From Streptomyces sclerotialus (GTDB taxonomy: Bacteria > Actinomycetota > Actinomycetes > Streptomycetales > Streptomycetaceae): a stretch of DNA of 64,000 nt. The position numbers and the translations under genes were made by a program. The notes beneath the pieces were generated by a model. It was not told the DNA's origin. It ran no database searches and saw only the letters and a list, made by a program, of their open reading frames with translations. The DNA lies in the NCBI RefSeq assembly GCF_040907265.1, contig NZ_JBFOHP010000002.1, positions 4,898,001-4,962,000 of the forward strand, given 5' to 3'. This document shows positions 55,470 to 64,000 of the stretch, piece by piece (positions within the stretch are counted from its first letter, which is position 1; the number at the start of each line of letters is the position of its first letter).

Positions 55470-56078
55470 GTGTGCGGCGATCCTGCTCCCGTGCACCCTC
55501 GCGACCTCTTCCCCGACTGGCCCCGGCCCCCGTACGAGGGCTTCACCACCGACGACCTCTTCCGCCTCCCCGGCCTCCCGGCCCACACCCAGCTGCTCGA
55601 CGGCAGCTTCGTCTTCGCGGCATGTCAGAGCTTCTTCCACAGCGGCACCACCGATCTCCTGGTCGGCGGCTTGCGTGGCGCTGCGCCGGCCGATCTGCGG
55701 GTGCTCCGCCAGATGGTCATGCTGGTCGACGCGAGGAACGCCCCGGAACCCGACGTCGCCGTCGTCCGCCGGATGGCAGCGTGCCGTCGGGACCAGATGA
55801 GCGTCCGGGCCCGGGACGTGCTGCTCGCAGTGGAGGTGGTCTCGCCGGAGTCCGAGGCCCGGGACCGCGACACCAAGCCGCACAAGTACGCGGGGGCCGG
55901 GATCCCGTACTTCTGGCGGGTCGAGATGGCCGGCGTCGACGACCGCCCGACCGTCCACGTCTTCGAGCTCGGCAAGGAAGACCGGACGTACCACTCCGTC
56001 GCGATCCACCATGACCGCCTCAAGCTCACCACCCCCTTCGACATCGACATCGACCTCACGGAGATCGAAAACCTCTGA
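55470..56078 (+). CDS. Uma2-family (PD-(D/E)XK-like) protein, copy 1
   Basis: 202 residues. Uma2/DUF820 fold with the nuclease-like pattern: NAPEPDVAVVRR (Asp) and LLAVEVVSPESEARDRDTKP (Glu and Lys at the usual spacing), then KYAGAGIPYFWRVE. The biological role of Uma2 proteins in actinomycetes is unknown. A GTG at 55491 is an alternative start. It is about 90 bp from the second copy. Confidence 0.85.
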   Translation: MCGDPAPVHPRDLFPDWPRPPYEGFTTDDLFRLPGLPAHTQLLDGSFVFAACQSFFHSGTTDLLVGGLRGAAPADLRVLRQMVMLVDARNAPEPDVAVVRRMAACRRDQMSVRARDVLLAVEVVSPESEARDRDTKPHKYAGAGIPYFWRVEMAGVDDRPTVHVFELGKEDRTYHSVAIHHDRLKLTTPFDIDIDLTEIENL

Positions 56079-56166
56079 CCGCCGTTCATACGTATGAGTG
56101 GCGGCATGAGCGTTGTCGCTGAGTACTCTGGCTGAGCAGACGAGACTCCGTCGCATGGGAGCAACC

Positions 56167-56772
56167 ATGAGCGCCGCACGCGAGTACGGGCTGGACGACC
56201 AGTACGAGTGGCCCCGCCCGCCCGAGGGCGGCTGGACCGCGGACGATCTCGACCGGCTTCCGAATCTCCCTCCGCACACGGAGCTGATCGACGGGAGCCT
56301 CGTCTTCATGAGCCCGCAGCTGAAGTTCCACACCCGCACCATGTGGCTGTTGGAGTACGCGCTGCTGTCGCACATGCCGGAAGGCTTGGACGTCGACCGG
56401 GAGATGACGGTGAAGCTGGATGACAAGAACCGGCCGGAGCCCGACATCCTGGTATACCGAGCGGACGCCGATACGGGGGTCGAGCAGAGCTGGTACAAGC
56501 CCGAGGACGTCATCTTGGTGATCGAGGTGGTGTCGGAGGACTCGAGGGAGCGCGACCGCGAGGTCAAGCCGGGCAAGTACGCAGCAGCCGGAATCCCCCA
56601 CTTCTGGCGGGTGGAGAAGAGCTACGGCCTGCCGGTCGTCTACGTCTACGAGATCGATCCCGCTACCAGGGTGTATACGCCGACAGGTATCTATCACGAC
56701 CACTTGAAAGTCTCCGTCCCCTTCCCCATCGATATCGACCTCACCGCCGTCGGCGGCAGGCGGAGCGTGTGA
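56167..56772 (+). CDS. Uma2-family (PD-(D/E)XK-like) protein, copy 2
   Basis: 201 residues. Same plan as the preceding gene: NRPEPDILVYRAD, VILVIEVVSEDSRERDREVK, KYAAAGIPHFWRVE. The N-terminal parts differ more (YEWPRPPEGGWTADDLDRLP). The pair looks like an old tandem duplication. AT content is slightly higher than in the neighbours. Alternative ATG at 56155. Confidence 0.85.
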   Translation: MSAAREYGLDDQYEWPRPPEGGWTADDLDRLPNLPPHTELIDGSLVFMSPQLKFHTRTMWLLEYALLSHMPEGLDVDREMTVKLDDKNRPEPDILVYRADADTGVEQSWYKPEDVILVIEVVSEDSRERDREVKPGKYAAAGIPHFWRVEKSYGLPVVYVYEIDPATRVYTPTGIYHDHLKVSVPFPIDIDLTAVGGRRSV

Positions 56773-56866
56773 TCAGGCTGTTGACGCTCCACCCCTCTGC
56801 GCGGAAAATTGATTCCGTACTACGGCAACAAGACTCCGCGATGCGGAAGTAAGTGGGGCGTACGGC

Positions 56867-57751
56867 ATGAGCACCATCGGTTTCATCGGACTCGGGATCA
56901 TGGGCAGCCCGATGGCGGTCAACCTGGCGAAGGCCGGGCACACCGTGCGCGGGTGGAACCGCAGCCCGGGCAAGGCGGGCGCGCTCGTCGAGGCCGGGGG
57001 GACGGAGGCGGCGAGCATCGCCGAGGCCGTCCGGGACGCCGACGTGGTCATCACGATGGTTCCCGCTTCGCCGCAGGTCGAAGAGGTGGCGTACGGGGAC
57101 GACGGCATCCTCGCCCATGCGAAGGACGGCGCGCTGCTGATCGACATGTCGTCGATCACGCCGCAGACGTCGATCGACCTGGCCGCGCGGGCCAAGGAGC
57201 GCGGCGTGCGGGTGCTGGACGCGCCCGTGTCCGGCGGTGAGGCCGGCGCGATCGAGGGAGTGCTCTCGATCATGGTTGGTGGCGAGCAGGCCGACTTCGA
57301 CGCCGCCCGCCCGGTCTTCGAGGCGATGGGCAGGACCATCGTGCACTGCGGCCCGCACGGCGCCGGCCAGACCGTGAAGGCCGCCAACCAGCTGATCGTC
57401 GCCGTCAACCTCCAGGCCTGCGCCGAGGCCGTCGGCTTCCTGGAGAAGTCCGGCGTCGACCTGCCGGCCGCCCTGGAGGTGCTGAACGGCGGGCTCGCCG
57501 GTTCGGCCGTCCTCACCCGCAAGATGGCCAACTTCCTGGAGGGCGACTACCGCCCCGGCTTCAAGCTCGCGCTGCACCACAAGGACATGGGCATCGTCAC
57601 GGACGCCGCCCGCGCGGTCGGCGCGACGCTGCCCGTCGGCGCGACCGCCGCCCAGCTCGTCGCCTCGGCAGTGGCGCGCGGCGACGGCGACCTGGACCAC
57701 TCGGCGCTGCTGCGCGGCGTCCGCCTGATGAGCGGCGAGGACGAGAAGTAA
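56867..57751 (+). CDS. 2-hydroxy-3-oxopropionate (tartronate semialdehyde) reductase-like dehydrogenase
   Basis: 294 residues of the beta-hydroxyacid dehydrogenase family. NAD(P) site IGFIGLGIMGSPMAVNLAKA, substrate site DAPVSGGEAGA, catalytic Lys in GAGQTVKAANQLIV and the C-terminal HHKDMGIV. Reduces tartronate semialdehyde to glycerate in glyoxylate/glycerate metabolism if the GarR assignment holds; 3-hydroxyisobutyrate dehydrogenase is the alternative. Confidence 0.88.
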   Translation: MSTIGFIGLGIMGSPMAVNLAKAGHTVRGWNRSPGKAGALVEAGGTEAASIAEAVRDADVVITMVPASPQVEEVAYGDDGILAHAKDGALLIDMSSITPQTSIDLAARAKERGVRVLDAPVSGGEAGAIEGVLSIMVGGEQADFDAARPVFEAMGRTIVHCGPHGAGQTVKAANQLIVAVNLQACAEAVGFLEKSGVDLPAALEVLNGGLAGSAVLTRKMANFLEGDYRPGFKLALHHKDMGIVTDAARAVGATLPVGATAAQLVASAVARGDGDLDHSALLRGVRLMSGEDEK

Positions 57752-57876
57752 GCACGGCGGACGGGCGGGAGCCGGGAGTTCACCTCACCTCCACGGCACC
57801 CGCCCGTGCCGCGTCTGGTCTCTTCACCTACCCCGGCGTAGCTTCCCGTGCGAGTCACGCACGAGGGAGAGCCGGG

Positions 57877-58662
57877 ATGCCTGAGCCGACGCCGATACCC
57901 ACCGACCAGCTGCGGTTCGCGATGCCGCCGACGCATGCGACCTTGGAGGAGGAGCGCCGGTACCGCAAGGAGCGGCTCGCCGCTGCGCTGCGGCTCTTCG
58001 GGCGGTACGGCTTCGAGGAGGGGGTGTCGGGCCACCTCACCGCCAGGGACCCGGAGTTCACCGACTGCTTCTGGGCGAATCCCTTCGGGATGTCGTTCCG
58101 GCACGTCACCGTCAGCGACCTGATCCTCGTCAACGGCCAGGGGCAGGTCGTCGAGGGCCGTCACCACGTCAACCAGGCCGCGTTCGCGATCCACGCGCAG
58201 ATCCACGCCGCCCGCCCGGACGTGGTCGCCGCTGCGCACAGCCACTCCACCTACGGCCGGGCGCTGGCCTCGCTCGGCGAGCCGCTGGAGCCGATCACGC
58301 AGGACGTCTGTGCGTTCTACGAGGACCACGCGGTCTTCGACGCGTACACGGGTGTCGTCGTGGACGAGGCGGAAGGGCGGCGGATCGCGGCCGCGCTGGG
58401 GCCGCACAAGGCGGTGATCCTGCGCAACCACGGGCTGCTGACGGTCGGGGACTCGGTGGACGCGGCGGCCTGGTGGTTCCTCGCGATGGAACGGTGCTGC
58501 CAGGTGCAGCTGGCGGCGAAGGCCGCGGGCAAGCCCGTACTCATCGATCACGGCAGTGCGCTGCGCACCAGGGAGCAGCTCGGCAGCGACCTGGTGGCCT
58601 GGATCAACTACCAGCCGCTGTTCCAGCAGATCAGCCGCGAGGAGCCGGACCTGTTCGGCTGA
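57877..58662 (+). CDS. Class II aldolase/adducin-family protein
   Basis: 261 residues. Metal-binding His pairs in AAHSHSTYGRAL and LRNHGLLTVGDSVDAA; N-terminal EEGVSGHLTARDPEF. The family includes fuculose-1-phosphate aldolases and decarboxylases, but this long, adducin-type branch usually has no assigned substrate. It may act with the preceding reductase on a C3-C4 hydroxyacid, though 125 bp separate them. Confidence 0.85.
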   Translation: MPEPTPIPTDQLRFAMPPTHATLEEERRYRKERLAAALRLFGRYGFEEGVSGHLTARDPEFTDCFWANPFGMSFRHVTVSDLILVNGQGQVVEGRHHVNQAAFAIHAQIHAARPDVVAAAHSHSTYGRALASLGEPLEPITQDVCAFYEDHAVFDAYTGVVVDEAEGRRIAAALGPHKAVILRNHGLLTVGDSVDAAAWWFLAMERCCQVQLAAKAAGKPVLIDHGSALRTREQLGSDLVAWINYQPLFQQISREEPDLFG

Positions 58663-58826
58663 GCGCCCGGGGCCCGTACGCGCGGCCGTCCGAAACGTAC
58701 GCGCGGCCGGTCTCACCCTTCGGAACAGGGCGGTTGGCGCCGGCCCCGCGCGCTCGGCACAATGCGCTGCCAACGCTGCCATCAGGGAGCGGTGGACGGC
58801 GACTACGGGTAGCGGGCGGTACGGAC

Positions 58827-60194
58827 ATGTCGGTGGACGCGGCGGGCCGACAGGCCGGACAGCACGGGCCGTACGAGCAGCACGGGCAGCACGGGCAGGG
58901 CACGGCGGGCGGGCACGGCCGGTCCGCCACGGCCGCGGCAGCGGGCCGGGCCACGGAAGCGGGTACGCGTACGGAGTGCGACTGCGGGGACTGTCCGCGC
59001 GGCGCCCGCACGGGACACCGGCAGGCGGTCGCCGCGTTCCTCGCGCTGCGCGAGGACTTCGCCGCCGGGCGCGGCGTACCGTACGGCCTGGCGCACTCCG
59101 CGGGCGCGGCGCGCCAGTGGATCTCCGACGAACTGGCCCAGTCGGCGCGGGCGGTCGCCGAGCGCGCCGCCGCCGCGGGCCGGGCCCGCGGCGAGGCGGT
59201 CCGGCGCCGTACGCCCCTGGTCCTGTGGGGCGCGGTCGGCGCCCTGCTCGTCGTGCAGTCGCTCACCGCGATCGGCGCGGGCTGGACGGACTCCCGTACG
59301 GCGGCGCTGGCGGCTGCCGTCGTCCTGGCCGCGCTGCTCACCGCGGCCGCCCGGTGGCACCACGGCGGTCTCCTCGCGCCCGTCACCGGCCCGGACAACC
59401 GGCTGTCCACCTCCCGTGCGGTCGCCACGGCCTGGCTGCTGCCCGTCGTCTGGGCCGTCCTGATGTTCGCCGCGCGGCTGGCGCTGGCCCCGGACGCCGC
59501 CGAGCGCCGCCGGCTGCTGGCGGGGCTCGACCTCTCGCGCGGCGCCGGGCTGCTCACCGTGGTGGCGCTCGCCTGCGCCGCCACGGTCGCCGCGGCCCGG
59601 CTGGCGTCCGTCCGTATCCGTACCGGGCGGCAGCAGAAGGTGCCCGCCGAGTACCCGCGCGCCGGGGACCTGCTGACCGACGACGCGGGCCGCGGCAGCT
59701 TCGCCGACGCGCAGTACGTGCTCCTGAACGCGGTCGCCGTGGTCTTCGCCGCGGTCCGCCTCGCCGCCGAACCGGACCGGCTGCCGGACCTCCCGTGGGG
59801 GCTGGTGGTGCTGGCGGCGGTCAGCGCGGTGACGTACCTGGCGGGCAAGTACGCGGAGGGCGCCCGCCCGGTCGTGCTCTCCGTCGTGCGGGCCCGTGAG
59901 ATCGGCGGCCTGGACGGGCCGGTCCGTACCGGCGACGACATCGAGATCCGCGGCAGCGGCTTCGTGCCGCCGGGCGCCCAGCCGCCGCACCGGCTGGCCC
60001 GCACGGTCGTCCGGATCGGAACGGTCGACGTCCACGTACCGCTGGTGCCGGTCCCCGGCGGCTTCGCCAACCCGTCGGACGGGGTGCTGGTCGTCCCGGT
60101 ACCGGCCGACGTGGAACCGGGCCGCGCCGAGGTACGGGTCATCACGGCGGCCGGCGCCGAATCCGCCGCCTACCCGCTCTTCGTGCAGGAGTGA
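58827..60194 (+). CDS. Membrane protein with a Cys-rich N-terminus and a TIG/IPT-like domain
   Basis: 455 residues. The His/Gly/Gln-rich start (from a 9-bp DNA repeat at 58861-58905) is followed by a CDCGDCPRGA cysteine cluster near 50-60 and a helical region. Four to six membrane helices lie at about 130-345 (LVLWGAVGALLVVQSLTAIG and others). The C-terminus, about 360-455, reads as a TIG/IPT Ig-like domain (DDIEIRGSGFVPPG, VRIGTVDVHVPL). No characterised homolog is recalled. The ATG at 58827 is the first in-frame ATG after the aldolase. Confidence 0.75.
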   Translation: MSVDAAGRQAGQHGPYEQHGQHGQGTAGGHGRSATAAAAGRATEAGTRTECDCGDCPRGARTGHRQAVAAFLALREDFAAGRGVPYGLAHSAGAARQWISDELAQSARAVAERAAAAGRARGEAVRRRTPLVLWGAVGALLVVQSLTAIGAGWTDSRTAALAAAVVLAALLTAAARWHHGGLLAPVTGPDNRLSTSRAVATAWLLPVVWAVLMFAARLALAPDAAERRRLLAGLDLSRGAGLLTVVALACAATVAAARLASVRIRTGRQQKVPAEYPRAGDLLTDDAGRGSFADAQYVLLNAVAVVFAAVRLAAEPDRLPDLPWGLVVLAAVSAVTYLAGKYAEGARPVVLSVVRAREIGGLDGPVRTGDDIEIRGSGFVPPGAQPPHRLARTVVRIGTVDVHVPLVPVPGGFANPSDGVLVVPVPADVEPGRAEVRVITAAGAESAAYPLFVQE

Positions 60195-60332
60195 CGTACG
60201 GGTGATCGGCGCACCCTGATCCGGGCGGTTCCGTTGAATGTTCTGTGACGCCCGGCCCGTATCAGTCTTCGAACGCCTGCCCGTGGGCAGAATCGTCCGC
60301 GCCGGGCGGCGACGCAGAGGCGGGAGGACATC

Positions 60333-60878
60333 ATGGTGCACACGGGCAGATCGCTCGCGATCGACCACGGAGGAACGGGCGGCGGGCACGGCCCCGGCGG
60401 GCTGCGCGGCGCGCTCGGACGGTACGCGCTGCTGCCGCTGCGGATCTTCCTCGGCGTCACCTTCGTCTACGCGGGCCTGGACAAACTCACCGATCCGGGG
60501 TTCTTCGCGGCCTCCGGCACCGGCTCGATCGGCGAGACGATGCGCCAGTCGCGGGACGCCGCCGGGGTGCCGGCCCTGGTCGACCTGGCGCTCAACAGCC
60601 CCGCCGGTTTCGGCTACGCGCTCGCGGCGGGTGAGCTGGCCGTCGGCATCGGGGTGCTGCTCGGGGTCCTCGGCCGGGTCGCGGCGCTCGGCGGCGCGCT
60701 GATCTCGCTGAGCCTCTGGCTGACCGTCAGCTGGTCGGTCACGCCGTACTACCTCGGCAACGACCTCGCGTACCTGATGGCGTGGCTGCCGCTGGTGCTG
60801 GCCGGTACGCCGTACCTCTCCCTCGACGCCCTGCTCGCCAAGCGCCGCCGCCGGTTCGGCCGGCACCTCATCGGCTGA
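60333..60878 (+). CDS. DoxX-family membrane protein
   Basis: 181 residues, four hydrophobic segments (LLPLRIFLGVTFVYAGLDKL, AAGELAVGIGVLLGVLGRVA). DoxX-like proteins take part in quinone-linked or thiosulfate/thiol redox complexes in some bacteria; no partner is visible here. GGAGG lies 6 bp before the ATG. It overlaps the convergent gene by 11 bp. Confidence 0.88.
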   Translation: MVHTGRSLAIDHGGTGGGHGPGGLRGALGRYALLPLRIFLGVTFVYAGLDKLTDPGFFAASGTGSIGETMRQSRDAAGVPALVDLALNSPAGFGYALAAGELAVGIGVLLGVLGRVAALGGALISLSLWLTVSWSVTPYYLGNDLAYLMAWLPLVLAGTPYLSLDALLAKRRRRFGRHLIG

Positions 60879-61113
60879 CGGGGGCCCCGTCCTCCGGTGG
60901 CGGCGGCTGCCCGTCCTTGCGCCGCCCCCGGCGGGCCAGGCCGTACAGCGCCGAGACCGCTCCCGTGAGGAACAGCCCGGCGGGCAGGGCGATCAGGGGC
61001 CAGGCGCCGGGTACGGCGACCCGGCCCGCAGAGTCCAGTACGTAGACGCCGCCGATGCCCAGCGCGGTCAGGCCCGTCACGAGCCTGCCGGGCCGGAATT
61101 CATGCCGCAGCAC
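60868..61113 (-). CDS. Small two-helix membrane protein
   Basis: 81 residues with two hydrophobic stretches (VTGLTALGIGGVYVLDSAG and PLIALPAGLFLTGAVSALYG) and a charged, Pro-rich tail. It overlaps the PspC gene stop by 14 bp, so it is probably translated from the same message. Function unknown. Confidence 0.7.
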   Translation of the reverse strand: MLRHEFRPGRLVTGLTALGIGGVYVLDSAGRVAVPGAWPLIALPAGLFLTGAVSALYGLARRGRRKDGQPPPPEDGAPVSR

Positions 61114-62632
61114 CGTCTGCCGCCTCCTCTCGTCCCGGCGTGCCCGGAACCGGCGGTGTCCCCGGATCCGTCGGTGTGCCTGGAGCTGCCGGTGTGCCTG
61201 GAGTTGTCGGTGTTGCCGGAACCGCCGGTGTTCCCGGAGCCGGCGGCCGGGTGCCCGGCGTCGGCCCGTAATGCAGTTCGGCCTGTCCGAGCCCCACTTC
61301 GAGGTGCAGGTCCAGCGTGCCGTGCAGCCGCTCGCCCTTCTTCAGGCCGTGCGCGGGCAGCGTCACCGTACGGGACCGGTCCGCCGAGACGTCCACGTCC
61401 TCGGGCGCCTCGTCCGGCAGCTGGATGTCGCCGAGCCCGACCTCGACGTGCACCCGCGTCCGTACGCCGTCCGGCAGCGTCACCCGCAGCAGCCCGGCGC
61501 CCACCTCGGCACGGGTCCGGACGGTCTGCCCCTGCGTGAGCCGCAGCGCGCCGAGGTCCAGGCTGCCCCGGCCCGCGCCCAGTTCGTACGAGGGCCGGAC
61601 CTCCGCCGCTGACGACGGCAGCCATGTACGGTCGTCCCAGTCCGTGCTGATGTCGCGCGGGAGCACGGCCGTCGCGCCGAGCAGCAGTGCGGTGACCACG
61701 ACCATGAACACCGTGCCGCCGCCGGTCCTGCCCAGCCACGCGCTGAGCACCATGCCGAGCCCGAACACCACCAGCGCGGCCGCCAGACCCGCCTGCAGGC
61801 TCTCCGGCACCGAGGCGTCGTGCCAGGAGGCCGTCGCGGCCGTCGCGCCGACGGCCAGCGCCAGCAGGAACGTCAGGCCGCCGATCGACCGCCCGGCGCG
61901 CTTCGGCCGCCGCCCCTCCGGGGCGTCCCGCCGCGCCGTGGCTCCCGCGCCCCGGCCGTCCCCGTACGCACCGGCCCGGCCCGGCGCGCCGCCCGCTGAC
62001 GCCTCGTACGACGGCGTGTCCGCGGGCCCCCAGAGATAGCCGGTGCGGCCGGCGTGCGTGCCCGCCGCCGGGCCGTCCTTCGTGAGCGGGTCCCGCCACC
62101 ACGAGGGGCTGCCCGGCGCGGGCGGTGCCTGCGTCTCGGGCGGCGCGTCCGCGACGGCCTGTGCGGTCACCGGGTCCACCGGTCCGGCGCCGTGCGCCGC
62201 GGCCCGCCGCTGCTTCGACCAGTACGCCGAACCGGCCACCGCGAGCGCGAGCATGACCGTGAACGCCAGGCCGCCGCCCCGGCCGAGCACCGAGAGGAAC
62301 AGCCCGCAGCCGACCAGCGCCACCAGGATCGCGGTCAGCGCCGCGCCCTCGACGCGCCCGGACAGCAGCCGCCGTACCTCGTTCTCGTCCTCGTGCTCCA
62401 CCGGGATCAGCAGCCAGGCGAAGCCGTACACGATGAGGCCGATGCCGCTGCTGACGGCCAGTACGGCGAGCACGATGCGGAAGATCACCGGGTCCAGGTC
62501 CCAGTGCCGCCCCAGGCCGCCGCACACCCCGGCCACCACCTTCTGGCGGCTGCGCCGCAACGGGCGCGGGGGCGGGGGCGGGGGATCGGCGGTCGCGCCG
62601 GTCTGCGGCCCGGGAGGGGGAGCATCGTTCAT
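61100..62632 (-). CDS. PspC-domain membrane protein
   Basis: 510 residues. N-terminal PspC domain (KVVAGVCGGLGRHWDLDPVI, IGLIVYGFAWLLIPVE), a Pro/Ala-rich middle, more membrane helices near 230-320 and a beta-rich C-terminal domain of the LiaF/adhesin type (GSLDLGALRL, VHVEVGLGDIQLP), then PGTP-type repeats. Such proteins link envelope stress to regulators. The start MNDAPP at 62632 is preferred; longer frames run into the divergent promoter region. Confidence 0.87.
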   Translation of the reverse strand: MNDAPPPGPQTGATADPPPPPPRPLRRSRQKVVAGVCGGLGRHWDLDPVIFRIVLAVLAVSSGIGLIVYGFAWLLIPVEHEDENEVRRLLSGRVEGAALTAILVALVGCGLFLSVLGRGGGLAFTVMLALAVAGSAYWSKQRRAAAHGAGPVDPVTAQAVADAPPETQAPPAPGSPSWWRDPLTKDGPAAGTHAGRTGYLWGPADTPSYEASAGGAPGRAGAYGDGRGAGATARRDAPEGRRPKRAGRSIGGLTFLLALAVGATAATASWHDASVPESLQAGLAAALVVFGLGMVLSAWLGRTGGGTVFMVVVTALLLGATAVLPRDISTDWDDRTWLPSSAAEVRPSYELGAGRGSLDLGALRLTQGQTVRTRAEVGAGLLRVTLPDGVRTRVHVEVGLGDIQLPDEAPEDVDVSADRSRTVTLPAHGLKKGERLHGTLDLHLEVGLGQAELHYGPTPGTRPPAPGTPAVPATPTTPGTPAAPGTPTDPGTPPVPGTPGREEAADGAAA

Positions 62633-62788
62633 GCGCCCATGGTGGCAAGCGGAACCGGCGCCCGGTATCAGTGACAACCCTGGCCGGTCCCTGAGATCAC
62701 CCGGGGGTGCGGTCCGAGGGCCGCCGGATATCGACCGGTTCTGATCGTCTACGACTGCCGATGCTCGACAGTCGACCATGACCGGCCC

Positions 62789-62837
62789 GTAACAGGTGTG
62801 GCTCCGTTGACTATCGTTGTTACCTGACGGGTTATGG
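62789..62837 (+). promoter_or_regulatory. Putative promoter of the right-edge kinase
   Basis: TTGACT at 62807-62812 could be a -35, with TTATGG at 62832 at a loose 19-bp spacing. An inverted pair GTAACA (62789) / TGTTAC (62818) frames the -35. Confidence 0.3.
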
Positions 62838-62856
62838 GGGAGCCGGAGGGCGTGCG

Positions 62857-64000
62857 GTGTCGGAGGCTGCGGTGGACGAGGGTCGGCTGGTCGCCGGGCG
62901 GTACCGCCTGCTCGAACGCATCGGTCAGGGCGGCATGGGCACCGTCTGGCGGGCCCAGGACGAACTGCTCGGCCGTCAGGTCGCCGTCAAGCGCCTGCAC
63001 GCCTCCTCGCTCCAGCTGGAGCCGGACGAGCTGGCCATGCGCAACGAGCGCACCCGCCGCGAAGCCCGGGCCGCCGCGCGCATCAACCACTCCAACGTCG
63101 TCGGCGTGCACGACGTCGTGGACGACGCGGGCCTGCCCTGCATCGTCATGGAGTACGTGCCCTCCGTGACGCTCGGCGACGTCATCAAGGAAGCCGTGCT
63201 CGCCGGGGAGGGCGTACCGCCCGCCGAGGCCGCCCGCATCGGCCGCGGCATGATCGCCGCGCTGCGCGCCGCGCACTCGGCGGGCGTCCTGCACCGCGAC
63301 GTGAAGCCGGGCAACGTCCTGCTCGGCGAGGACGGCCGGGTGGTGCTGACCGACTTCGGGATCGCGGTGGCCTCCGGTACGTCCACCCTCACCAAGACCG
63401 GCGAACTGGTCGGCTCCATCGACTACTTGGCCCCCGAGCGGGTGAAGGGCGGCACCCCCGGCCCCGCCTCCGACCTGTGGGCGCTGGGCGCGACGCTGTA
63501 CCAGGCGGTCGAGGGCCGGCCGCCGTTCCGCAAGAGCACCGCGGTCGAGACGGCGTACGCGATCGCCGTCGACCCGCTGGTGCCGCCCCGCAACGCCGGA
63601 CCGCTCACGGCCCTCATCGAGGCGCTGCTCGCCAAGGAGCCGGCGGACCGCCCGACGGCCGAGGCCGTCGAACGCACCCTCCGCGCACCCGCCTCCGAGG
63701 CCACCACGGAGGCGTTCACGACGAACTTCACGACGACGGGGGCAGGCACGGGAACGGGCTCGGGAACCGGCCCGGAGACCGACCCGGGGGCCGACCCGGG
63801 GACCGACCCTGCGAAGGCCACCGCGTACACCGCTACGGACACGGACAGAGGTGCCGGTACGGGCCCGGGAGCCGGTACGGGCCCGGGTCATGGCACGGGC
63901 CCGGGTGCGCGCACGAGCTGGGGCGTCGGTACGGGTGCGGGTACGAACCCTGGCACGGCCATCGGTCCCCGTGACACCCAGGCCGGCGGTCTTTCCGGCG
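62857..64000 (+). CDS. Ser/Thr protein kinase (3' partial, runs off the window)
   Basis: At least 381 residues, open to the window end. GTG start with GGAGGG 6 bp upstream. Kinase domain about 9-270: IGQGGMGTVWRAQDELLGRQ, VAVKRLH, HRDVKPGNVLL, LTDFGIA and SIDYLAPERV. After it comes a Thr/Gly/Pro-rich linker with GTGPGAGTGPG repeats from an 18-bp DNA repeat. The membrane and outer parts are beyond the edge. The N-lobe is close to that of the kinase at 46006 (MGTVWRA-DELLGRQVAVK), pointing to an old duplication. Confidence 0.9.
   Translation, partial: MSEAAVDEGRLVAGRYRLLERIGQGGMGTVWRAQDELLGRQVAVKRLHASSLQLEPDELAMRNERTRREARAAARINHSNVVGVHDVVDDAGLPCIVMEYVPSVTLGDVIKEAVLAGEGVPPAEAARIGRGMIAALRAAHSAGVLHRDVKPGNVLLGEDGRVVLTDFGIAVASGTSTLTKTGELVGSIDYLAPERVKGGTPGPASDLWALGATLYQAVEGRPPFRKSTAVETAYAIAVDPLVPPRNAGPLTALIEALLAKEPADRPTAEAVERTLRAPASEATTEAFTTNFTTTGAGTGTGSGTGPETDPGADPGTDPAKATAYTATDTDRGAGTGPGAGTGPGHGTGPGARTSWGVGTGAGTNPGTAIGPRDTQAGGLSG

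Noticed and set aside
62817..63974. 385-codon plus-strand frame at the right end
   Set aside because: It is a shadow of the true kinase frame starting at 62857, which has all kinase motifs and runs off the window.

Overview
The window is a contiguous piece of a very high-GC actinobacterial chromosome, almost certainly Streptomyces. Codon third positions are nearly all G or C, GTG and TTG starts are common, and the genes include a DmdR1-type iron regulator, an LAETG sortase substrate, many TetR regulators and an ECF sigma factor with a zinc anti-sigma partner. It is ordinary core/near-core chromosome: no IS element, prophage, rRNA, tRNA or CRISPR array was found. Both ends cut a gene: the 3' end of a membrane-anchored propeller-like protein on the left, and a Ser/Thr kinase open to the right edge.

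Layout. 1-4.3 kb: a TetR repressor diverges from a DrrA/DrrB-type drug-efflux ABC pair across three 21-bp-phased operators, then comes serC. 4.4-9.7 kb: a D-2-hydroxyacid dehydrogenase/Fe-S fusion, an EamA exporter and a Tat-exported TagC-like propeller. 9.9-20.1 kb: a tightly coupled eight-gene catabolic operon (DinB-like protein, AtuA, acyl-CoA carboxylase beta and biotin-carrying alpha subunits, acyl-CoA dehydrogenase, acyl-CoA ligase, enoyl-CoA hydratase, TetR). 20.1-27.8 kb: citrate synthase 2, pdxH, a PAS/GAF sensor protein, a SIS-domain protein, dmdR1 and an alpha/beta hydrolase. 28-41.7 kb: an ABC exporter, a prim-pol-like protein, an NsdA-like TPR regulator, a large Gln/Pro-rich membrane protein, a lipoprotein binding protein, an SCO4402-like protein, purU, an anti-sigma/ECF sigma pair and a STAS protein. 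42-46 kb: a two-component system and two membrane or membrane-linked proteins. 46-64 kb: a Ser/Thr kinase, succinate-semialdehyde dehydrogenase, a GMC oxidoreductase, a sortase-anchored protein, chorismate mutase, guaA, two Uma2-family proteins, a GarR-type reductase, a class II aldolase, a TIG-domain membrane protein, DoxX, a PspC-domain protein and a second kinase.

The least expected content is small or repetitive. There is a 43-residue Trp-rich reading frame on the minus strand at 52677-52808. A small minus-strand transcription unit with its own promoter and hairpin lies at about 22330-22581. Tandem arrays of 9, 11, 15, 18 and 19 bp recur in coding and non-coding DNA, including a seven-unit 9-bp array in front of the NsdA-like regulator. 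A Streptomyces interspersed repeat is inserted in frame in the dehydrogenase gene.

All calls come from reading the sequence and its translations. Family names rest on motif recognition, not on searches. References to S. coelicolor gene order are from memory.
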